This document shows, in pieces, positions 7,178-11,376 of a stretch of 11,376 bases of DNA. The notes beneath the pieces are model-generated. The model worked only from the letters and a program-made list of their open reading frames with translations. It was not told the origin of the DNA and did not search any database. The translations under genes and the position numbers were made by a program. Source of the stretch: Actinomycetota bacterium. Lineage in GTDB: Bacteria > Actinomycetota > Acidimicrobiia > Acidimicrobiales > Ilumatobacteraceae. The DNA lies in assembly GCA_005787025.1 (NCBI GenBank), contig SYCH01000096.1:1-11376 (forward strand), in the 5' to 3' direction. The number at the start of each line of letters is the position of its first letter. Position 1 is the first letter of the stretch.

Positions 7178-7816
7178 TCATTCCACCGCGCCGGTGTTGC
7201 GCAATTCGTCGGCGATGAGTTCGAGCGGGAAGAGCAGGGAACCGTTGCGCCAGGTCGCATCGGACCCGTGTTCGAACCAGCCTCCCGCCAGATTGGGGAA
7301 TCGGGTGTCGGGATCTCCGAAGTGTTGGCGCAGCAACCGGAGGACACCCCCGTGGGAGATCACGAGAACGCATCCGTCGGGGTGCGCGGTGGCGATGTCC
7401 GAAAGCGCCGCCACGGTCCGCTCGATGGTCGACTCCACGCTCTCGAAGTTGGGGGGACGACGGTTGTCGGCCAGATAGCCCGGCCAGTCGCGATTGATCT
7501 CGTCGGGAGTGAGTCCCTGCCACTCACCGGCGTGGTTCTCGCGCCAACGCTCGTCGGTCGACACGCGGGGGCAGCCGATGATTCCGGCGATCGTCTCGCC
7601 GGTCAACCGGGCTCGCTCCAGGTCGCTCGTGACGACGGCATCGAAGGCCGGACATTCGTTGGCCAGAAGGCTCGCGGCCGCGCGGGCCTGTGATCGACCG
7701 AGATCGCTGAGCGGTGGATCGGCCTGACCCTGCCATTTTCGCAACGCGTTCCAGGTGCTCTGGCCGTGCCTCAGAACGAGAACGCGGGTGCCCGGATGTC
7801 GTGCGTCGCTCGTCAC
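7178..7816 (-). CDS. Histidine phosphatase family protein
   Basis: This 212-aa cytoplasmic protein belongs to the branch 1 histidine phosphatase (phosphoglycerate mutase-like) superfamily. The phospho-accepting His17 lies in LRHGQSTWN. The conserved Arg is in TSDLERARLTGETI, the acid/base Glu93 in RWRENHAGEWQG, and the second catalytic His155 in ISHGGVLRLL. It is shorter than cofactor-dependent phosphoglycerate mutase (about 250 aa) and lacks its long insert, so it is probably a broad or metabolite-specific phosphatase (PhoE/CobC-like) rather than a glycolytic mutase. The GTG start at 7816 has no Shine-Dalgarno. A TAnnnT hexamer ends 8 nt upstream, suggesting a leaderless message. It leads the three-gene minus-strand operon and is divergent from the moaD-like gene across 34 bp. 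Confidence 0.92.
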   Translation of the reverse strand: MTSDARHPGTRVLVLRHGQSTWNALRKWQGQADPPLSDLGRSQARAAASLLANECPAFDAVVTSDLERARLTGETIAGIIGCPRVSTDERWRENHAGEWQGLTPDEINRDWPGYLADNRRPPNFESVESTIERTVAALSDIATAHPDGCVLVISHGGVLRLLRQHFGDPDTRFPNLAGGWFEHGSDATWRNGSLLFPLELIADELRNTGAVE

Positions 7817-7850
7817 GAGGGTTCACGGTACTGCCGGTACGCTCGGCGAC
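7817..7850. promoter_or_regulatory. 34-bp divergent promoter region with back-to-back -10 elements
   Basis: On the plus strand TACGCT (7838-7843) lies 7 nt before the ATG of the moaD-like gene. On the minus strand TACCGT (7830-7825) lies 8 nt before the GTG of the phosphatase gene. Both fit TAnnnT -10 elements of leaderless promoters, and they are only 7 bp apart, so each promoter's -35 zone lies in or near the opposite gene. A CGGTAC direct repeat (7826-7831 and 7835-7840) spans the centre. Confidence 0.45.
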
Positions 7851-8093
7851 ATGGCCTCTCTTCGTTTGTTCGCCCGAGCGCGCGAGATCGCCGGGGTGGG
7901 GTCGACCGAGATGCCGGGGACCACGGTCGACGAGGTGGTGACCGAGGCGGTTCGACGCTTCGGACCGGGCTTCGCCGAACTCCTGCCCAGTTGTCGTATC
8001 TGGTTGAACGGAGAGGCCGTGTCCGGTTCGACTGCCGTGACCGACAAGGATGAAGTGGCAGTATTGCCACCAGTGTCCGGAGGATGTCGATGA
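7851..8093 (+). CDS. MoaD/ThiS-like ubiquitin-fold sulfur-carrier protein
   Basis: This 80-aa protein has the beta-grasp pattern of MoaD: strand RLFARAREIAG at the start, a helix TVDEVVTEAVRRFGPGFAELL, the strand CRIWLNGEAV and the late block TAVTDKDEVAVLPPVSGG. MoaD and ThiS carry sulfur as a thiocarboxylate on a C-terminal Gly-Gly and act in molybdopterin, thiamine or cysteine synthesis. Here Gly77-Gly78 is followed by Cys79-Arg80, so the carrier end would need trimming, or the protein has another role. No moaE, moeB or thiG partner is in the window, so the pathway is open. The ATG at 7851 follows a leaderless-type promoter; other upstream starts would run through it. The stop overlaps the rsiG-like start as ATGA. 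Confidence 0.8.
   Translation: MASLRLFARAREIAGVGSTEMPGTTVDEVVTEAVRRFGPGFAELLPSCRIWLNGEAVSGSTAVTDKDEVAVLPPVSGGCR
8079..8084 (+). promoter_or_regulatory. Ribosome-binding site of the rsiG-like gene inside the moaD-like gene
   Basis: GGAGGA is a strong Shine-Dalgarno and is at the same time the two Gly codons (77-78) of the MoaD-like protein. It abuts a first ATG (8084) but lies 5 nt before a second ATG (8090), so 8090 is the likely start of the downstream gene. Confidence 0.7.
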
Positions 8094-8587
8094 GCGAAAA
8101 GAACCAGGCGACCGATCCGTCGTCGTTGACATTGGCCGATCTCCGTGCCGAGCGTGACGCGTTGCGCAAGGACGAGGACGCGGTGTCGTTCGTGCGTCGG
8201 TTGGCTCAGGGACGCGTCGATTTGGTGGCCGCTGTGCGTGCCAGTCGCGATGGTGGATCAGCAGTGACCGCCGCCGACATAGTGAAATCGGGCGTGGGTC
8301 CGGCGCCGAGCACCGGGTCCGCTCGTCCGCCGCGGGACACCGACGTCGCCGGGGACCATCCACTGCTGGCCGAGTTCGATGCTCTGTGCGACCGGTTGGG
8401 CTTCGACAACATGGCCGACCTCGATGATGCGGCCCTCGAAACCCTGGAGGTCCGGTTGCGGGCGTTCGAGAGCACGCAATCGGAGATTCGCCGCCGTTTG
8501 TTCGACCGCATCGACGCGTTGACGGCCGAACTCGTGCGTCGTTATCGCGACGGCGGAGCATCGGTCGACGCCCTCCTGGAGGGCTGA
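8090..8587 (+). CDS. rsiG: RsiG-like c-di-GMP-binding anti-sigma factor (AmfC-type)
   Basis: This 165-aa, mostly helical, soluble protein has two charged amphipathic helices, about residues 13-50 and 111-152, joined by a Gly/Pro/Ser-rich linker (55-88). Helix one contains Glu29-x3-Ser33-x2-Arg36-x3-Gln40-x3-Asp44, an exact match to the c-di-GMP-binding signature described for Streptomyces RsiG. The second helix has Glu127-x3-Ser131-x2-Arg134-x3-Phe138-x3-Asp142, the same spacing with Phe for Gln. The end LVRRYRDGGASVDALL is also typical of proteins annotated as aerial mycelium formation protein (AmfC). In Streptomyces, RsiG bound to c-di-GMP sequesters sigma WhiG. No sigma factor gene lies in this window, so the partner is unknown. 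The gene overlaps the moaD-like stop by 4 nt (ATGA). Family assignment is by motif recognition only. Confidence 0.78.
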   Translation: MSEKNQATDPSSLTLADLRAERDALRKDEDAVSFVRRLAQGRVDLVAAVRASRDGGSAVTAADIVKSGVGPAPSTGSARPPRDTDVAGDHPLLAEFDALCDRLGFDNMADLDDAALETLEVRLRAFESTQSEIRRRLFDRIDALTAELVRRYRDGGASVDALLEG

Positions 8588-8588
8588 C

Positions 8589-8622
8589 ACCGGATATTCA
8601 GATTCCGGTCAGGGAAATTTTT
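8589..8622 (+). terminator. Weak hairpin plus T-run after the rsiG-like gene
   Basis: ACCGGA (8589-8594) and TCCGGT (8604-8609) form a 6-bp stem with a 9-nt loop, followed 8 nt later by TTTTT (8618-8622). It begins directly after the rsiG-like stop. The distance to the T-run and the short stem make it a weak intrinsic terminator candidate for the moaD-rsiG unit. Confidence 0.35.
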
Positions 8623-8633
8623 CGGCCCGCCGG

Positions 8634-8639
8634 TAGTTT
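8634..8639 (+). promoter_or_regulatory. Candidate -10 element of mshA promoter
   Basis: TAGTTT fits TAnnnT and lies 9 nt before the GTG of mshA. No Shine-Dalgarno is present before that GTG, so a leaderless or nearly leaderless message is likely. The spacing is 2 to 3 nt longer than at nadE, the moaD-like gene and proC. Confidence 0.35.
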
Positions 8640-8648
8640 CAGTCTTCT

Positions 8649-9860
8649 GTGACTCGCGTGGCCATGTTGTCCTTCCACACCTCGCCGCTGGCGCAGCCGG
8701 GTGTCGGCGACTCCGGAGGGATGAACGTGTACGTCCGCGAGTTGGTGACTGGTTTGGCTCACGCCGGTGTCGAAGTCACCACTTACACACGCGACTGGAA
8801 GCCGGGCCTACCCCGCGAGGTGCTGGTGGAGCCCAATCACCGCGTCGTTCATGTGCCCGCCGGCCCGCACGACCTTCCCAAGGAAGAGTTGGAGTCCGTG
8901 ATCCCACGCTTCACCGACTTCGTCCTCGACGACATGCGGGGCACGAGAGCGGCCGACGTGGTCCACGCCAACTATTGGTTGTCGGGCATCGTCGGACACT
9001 CCATCAAGCACGAACGGGGTATTCCTCTGGCGACCACGTTCCACACGTTGGCGCGCGTGAAGGCCGAGGGTGGCGACCCCGAGTCCGAACGTCGTGAGCG
9101 CGCCGAAGCCGAGATCATCGGTTGTGCCGACGCCATCTGTGTCAGTTGCGACGAGGAAGAAGAGCAATTCATCCGTCTCTTCGGAACGCCCCCCGGTGGT
9201 CTCGAGATCGTCGCGCCCGGCGTGGAGCACGCGTTCTTCACGCCCGGCGATCGTCGTGGCGCGCGCCACGCCCTCGGTATGGGTGACGGACCGGTGATGT
9301 TGTTCGTCGGCCGCATCCAGCCGTTGAAGGGTGTCGACGTGGCGGTGCGCGCCTTGGCCGCGCTCGGTCGCGCCGATGCGCGGTTGTACGTGGTCGGCGG
9401 AGCCAGTGGCGTCGAGGGGGTCATCGAAGTCCAGCGCGTTCGCGCGCTCGTCAGCGAACTCGGCCTCGACGGGCGGGTTCATTTCGTGGCTCCGCAAGCG
9501 CATCACATCTTGTCCACTTATTACCGGGCCGCCGATGCCGTCTGGGTGCCGTCACGTTCGGAGAGTTTCGGCCTGGTGGCTCTCGAGGCCGCCGCTTGTG
9601 GAATCCCCGTGGTGGCCAATGCGGTGGGCGGATTGTTGTCGCTGGTCGATCATGGGTCGACCGGGTTCCTGGTGAACGATCGCGATCCCGAGCAGTTCGC
9701 CGCGTACACCGATCATCTGCTGCGCAACCCGTCGCTGGCCGCGTCCATGAGAGCGGCAGCGGCCGAGCGCGGGCGTCGCTACACCTGGAGTTTCGCCGCC
9801 GCCCGTTTGCGACGCGTGTACACCGACATCACGGCTCGCTCTCTCGTCAACTGCTCGTGA
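8649..9860 (+). CDS. mshA: MshA-like D-inositol-3-phosphate glycosyltransferase
   Basis: MshA transfers GlcNAc from UDP-GlcNAc to inositol-3-phosphate, the first step of mycothiol synthesis in the actinobacterial cytoplasm. The 403-aa protein is a GT-B fold, family 4 glycosyltransferase. Its N terminus SFHTSPLAQPG and GDSGGMNVYV (with Asn26) match MshA closely, as do LPKEELES, HANYWLSG and TTFHTLARVK. The C-terminal nucleotide-sugar domain has FVGRIQPLKG (Arg and Lys contacting the diphosphate) and the ESFGLVALE segment with the E-x7-E pair. The length is near the usual value. GTG at 8649 is chosen because the first strand TRVAMLSFHTS follows at once; an ATG at 8664 would cut into it. The stop overlaps the next gene by GTGA. 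A YbjN gene downstream of mshA also occurs in M. tuberculosis (Rv0486-Rv0487). Another GT4 specificity is possible but less likely. Confidence 0.88.
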   Translation: MTRVAMLSFHTSPLAQPGVGDSGGMNVYVRELVTGLAHAGVEVTTYTRDWKPGLPREVLVEPNHRVVHVPAGPHDLPKEELESVIPRFTDFVLDDMRGTRAADVVHANYWLSGIVGHSIKHERGIPLATTFHTLARVKAEGGDPESERRERAEAEIIGCADAICVSCDEEEEQFIRLFGTPPGGLEIVAPGVEHAFFTPGDRRGARHALGMGDGPVMLFVGRIQPLKGVDVAVRALAALGRADARLYVVGGASGVEGVIEVQRVRALVSELGLDGRVHFVAPQAHHILSTYYRAADAVWVPSRSESFGLVALEAAACGIPVVANAVGGLLSLVDHGSTGFLVNDRDPEQFAAYTDHLLRNPSLAASMRAAAAERGRRYTWSFAAARLRRVYTDITARSLVNCS

Positions 9861-10327
9861 GCGATCTCTTCGACGACGAATCGCTCGCGGTCCTGGAGCG
9901 GCGTATCGACGAATGGCTCGGTGCCATGAAGTCGTCGAACCAGACCATCCTGGCCATCGACATCGCCGAACCCGATCCGATGTTTCGGGCTCGCTGGTAC
10001 GTGCGTATGCGCGGCGAGACCAAGGACTTCATCACCGTCTGGATCACCCTCGGCCAGCGAACCCTGCGTTACGAGACCTATGTGATGCCGGCTCCCGAGG
10101 AGAACGTGGCCGAGTTCAACGAGCAGTTGCTGCGTCGCAACGACAAATTGGTCGGTGCGCATTTCTCGTTGGGCCTGGAGGACGCGGTGTATCTACGCGG
10201 AGATCTTCCTTTGACCGGGTTGACCGAGGCCGAACTGGACCGAATCGTGGGCTCCATGTACGCCCACGTCGAACAGTGCTTCCGCCCGCTGTTGATGCTG
10301 GGCTACGCCTCGCGATTCGCCGACTGA
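9857..10327 (+). CDS. YbjN-domain protein, mshA-associated
   Basis: This 156-aa cytoplasmic protein of the YbjN family resembles type III secretion chaperone-like folds and has no known enzyme activity. Visible features are an N-terminal helix LAVLERRIDEWL, strands around ARWYVRMRGETKDFITVWITLGQRTLRYETYVMPAPEEN, the helix VAEFNEQLLRRNDKLVG, the strand HFSLGLEDAVYLRGDLPL and a C-terminal helix ending in LMLGY. It begins with GTG at 9857, overlapping the mshA stop by 4 nt, so the two are translationally coupled. In mycobacteria the homologous gene (Rv0487) also follows mshA, which argues for a functional link to mycothiol synthesis, though the role is not established. An upstream extension of the frame runs inside mshA and is rejected. 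Confidence 0.85.
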   Translation: MSDLFDDESLAVLERRIDEWLGAMKSSNQTILAIDIAEPDPMFRARWYVRMRGETKDFITVWITLGQRTLRYETYVMPAPEENVAEFNEQLLRRNDKLVGAHFSLGLEDAVYLRGDLPLTGLTEAELDRIVGSMYAHVEQCFRPLLMLGYASRFAD

Positions 10328-10379
10328 TCGTCGCCGCACGACAACCGATTCGTCGCCGGTGACCGCCGCACCTCGCCCA

Positions 10380-10426
10380 CCCGCCGGTGTCCCGTCGGCG
10401 CCGGTCGGGAAGTCGGTGCCGGCGGG
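10380..10426 (+). terminator. Inverted repeat between ybjN and proC, possible terminator
   Basis: CCCGCCGG (10380-10387) and CCGGCGGG (10419-10426) are exact inverted copies with a 31-nt spacer. The spacer can itself form a short stem (CCCG 10391-10394 with CGGG 10406-10409). The repeat lies in the 125-bp gap after the mshA-ybjN pair and just before the proC promoter. It has no U-tract. It may end the upstream transcript or simply reflect GC-rich sequence. Confidence 0.35.
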
Positions 10427-10440
10427 ATGCCCCCGAGGAT

Positions 10441-10446
10441 TAGCGT
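10441..10446 (+). promoter_or_regulatory. -10 element of a leaderless proC promoter
   Basis: TAGCGT fits TAnnnT and is followed by 6 nt and then the ATG of proC, so transcription likely starts at the A of ATG. There is no Shine-Dalgarno before the start. No convincing -35 element is seen. Confidence 0.5.
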
Positions 10447-10452
10447 GACGGC

Positions 10453-11256
10453 ATGTCCAACGCGGCGAGGTCGACTCTGGTGGTGGTCGGTGGCGGCAAC
10501 ATGGGTGCCGCCCTCGTGGGGGGTTTGCTGGCCGCGGCCACGGTCGATCCGGCCGATTTGTCCATCGTGGAGGTGGTCGAGACCCGACGTGATCAGTTGC
10601 GAACCATGTTCCCGGGGGTGAGCGTCACCGGCGACATCCCCGAATGCGCCGCCGCCGTCATCGCGGTGAAACCCCATGACGTTCCGGGCGCCGTGACGCG
10701 GGCCGCATCGCGTGGAGCAACGCGCGTCCTGTCCATCGCGGCCGGGGTCACCATCGCCACTCTCGAAGCGGCCGCCGGTGATCGCGTCGCGGTGGTGCGT
10801 TCGATGCCCAACACACCGGCGATGGTCCGTCAAGGTGCGTCGGCGATCGCGGCGGGAACGCACGCCTCGGACTCTGATGTCGAGTGGGCGGAGTCCATCC
10901 TCGGATCGGTGGGCACCGTGGTGCGCGTCGAGGAATCACATCTGGATGCCGTCACCGGTTTGGCCGGGAGCGGTCCGGCGTATCTGTTCCTGGTTGCCGA
11001 GGCATTGATCGACGCGGGAGTGGCCGTCGGACTGTCGCGCGACGTCGCCGATGCGTTGGTGCGACAGCTGTTGACCGGATCGGCGGCGTTGCTGGCGCAC
11101 GGAGAGGCACCCGCCGATCTGCGCGCGAAGGTGACCTCACCGGGCGGCACCACGGCGGCCGGAATCGCGGTCCTCGAGAGCCTCGCCGTACCCGCGGCCT
11201 TCGTCGATGCGGTGCGCGCCGCCACCGAACGCGGTCGTGAACTCGGTCAAGGTTGA
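10453..11256 (+). CDS. proC: Pyrroline-5-carboxylate reductase
   Basis: ProC reduces pyrroline-5-carboxylate to proline with NAD(P)H, the final step of proline synthesis in the cytoplasm. The 267-aa protein has the usual length. The Rossmann glycine motif is GGGNMG (13-18). The substrate and cofactor blocks VIAVKPHDVP, VRSMPNTPAMV and the dimerisation/active-site region DAVTGLAGSGPAYLFL are all present, as is the C-terminal P5CR signature VTSPGGTTAAGI. All key motifs are intact. The ATG at 10453 is preceded by a leaderless-type -10. In M. tuberculosis proC (Rv0500) lies about a dozen genes from mshA, so the relationship here looks like a compacted version of that neighbourhood. It appears to be monocistronic within this window, with a 120-bp noncoding tail after it. 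Confidence 0.96.
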   Translation: MSNAARSTLVVVGGGNMGAALVGGLLAAATVDPADLSIVEVVETRRDQLRTMFPGVSVTGDIPECAAAVIAVKPHDVPGAVTRAASRGATRVLSIAAGVTIATLEAAAGDRVAVVRSMPNTPAMVRQGASAIAAGTHASDSDVEWAESILGSVGTVVRVEESHLDAVTGLAGSGPAYLFLVAEALIDAGVAVGLSRDVADALVRQLLTGSAALLAHGEAPADLRAKVTSPGGTTAAGIAVLESLAVPAAFVDAVRAATERGRELGQG

Positions 11257-11274
11257 TCTCGTGGCCGAAGTTGA

Positions 11275-11308
11275 CGAAAAATTTGCGCCGGTCCGCTGAC
11301 ATTTTTCG
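11275..11308. repeat. AT-rich inverted repeat downstream of proC
   Basis: CGAAAAAT (11275-11282) and ATTTTTCG (11301-11308) form an exact 8-bp inverted repeat with an 18-nt spacer, in an otherwise GC-rich region. It begins 19 nt after the proC stop. A second possible stem, GCGCCG (11285-11290) with CGGCGC (11307-11312), overlaps it. The element could be a terminator or an operator for the next gene beyond the window. The rest of the tail (11313-11376) shows no gene start that I can support. Confidence 0.4.
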
Positions 11309-11376
11309 GCGCCGATCGCGGAACGTCGCAGGTCAGCGATTTAGTGAAAATGAGGCTGCTTCCGTGCAGTGTGCAA

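Noticed and set aside
7174..7347. 58-residue N-terminal extension of the YgjP-like protein
   Set aside because: It would overlap the phosphatase coding region almost fully and has a composition like a shadow frame.
7524..8561. A 345-codon minus-strand open frame across the phosphatase, moaD-like and rsiG-like genes
   Set aside because: It is Arg/Pro/Thr-rich and low in complexity, and it crosses three supported genes and a divergent promoter region.
10328..10452. Possible small RNA or riboswitch in the ybjN-proC gap
   Set aside because: Only generic GC-rich inverted repeats are seen, with no known aptamer core, and proC appears leaderless, leaving no 5' UTR for a riboswitch.
1..11376. Mobile element, phage defence system, CRISPR array or secondary-metabolite cluster
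   Set aside because: No transposase, integrase, direct-repeat array, nuclease or synthase genes are present, and base composition looks uniform by eye.

Overview
The window looks like a chromosomal housekeeping segment from a high-GC actinobacterium. The evidence is a mycothiol-type MshA glycosyltransferase followed by a YbjN protein, a GlnR-like nitrogen regulator, an RsiG-type (c-di-GMP-responsive anti-sigma) protein, abundant GTG starts, and several genes that seem to be transcribed without leaders. A deep actinobacterial lineage such as Acidimicrobiia is my guess; the sequence alone does not prove it. I see no mobile elements, CRISPR arrays, tRNA or rRNA genes.

Layout. Positions 1-373 hold the 3' end of a HAD-family hydrolase on the plus strand. 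It meets, tail to tail, a minus-strand nitrogen block (370-3543) read in the order glnII (type II glutamine synthetase), glnA (type I alpha, GlnA2-like), glnR-like regulator. A perfect 12-bp hairpin lies between glnII and glnA, and only 9 nt separate glnA from the regulator. Divergent from glnII, across a 213-bp intergenic region with a candidate GlnR/OmpR-type repeat, is nadE (glutamine-dependent NAD+ synthetase). It converges with a minus-strand operon (7816-5378): histidine phosphatase, YgjP-like metallopeptidase, MFS transporter. Divergent from that operon across only 34 bp is a plus-strand pair, a MoaD/ThiS-like ubiquitin-fold protein and the RsiG-like protein, overlapping by ATGA. Then come mshA and ybjN (overlapping by GTGA) and proC. 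The last 120 bp are noncoding with an AT-rich inverted repeat.

How the genes relate. GlnII and GlnA make glutamine. The regulator is the likely transcriptional controller of nitrogen assimilation and may act on the shared glnII/nadE region; NadE consumes glutamine. MshA starts mycothiol synthesis, and the mshA-ybjN pair with proC nearby resembles the Mycobacterium tuberculosis Rv0486-Rv0487 and Rv0500 neighbourhood. The RsiG-like protein carries one exact and one near-exact copy of the published c-di-GMP-binding signature. It is the most notable gene here because it predicts a second-messenger-controlled sigma factor elsewhere in the genome.

No clearly unprecedented multi-gene system is visible. 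The points most worth checking are the RsiG-like switch, the MoaD-like protein whose Gly-Gly codons double as the next gene's ribosome-binding site, the nitrogen regulator lacking the usual receiver residues, and the recurring leaderless promoter pattern.
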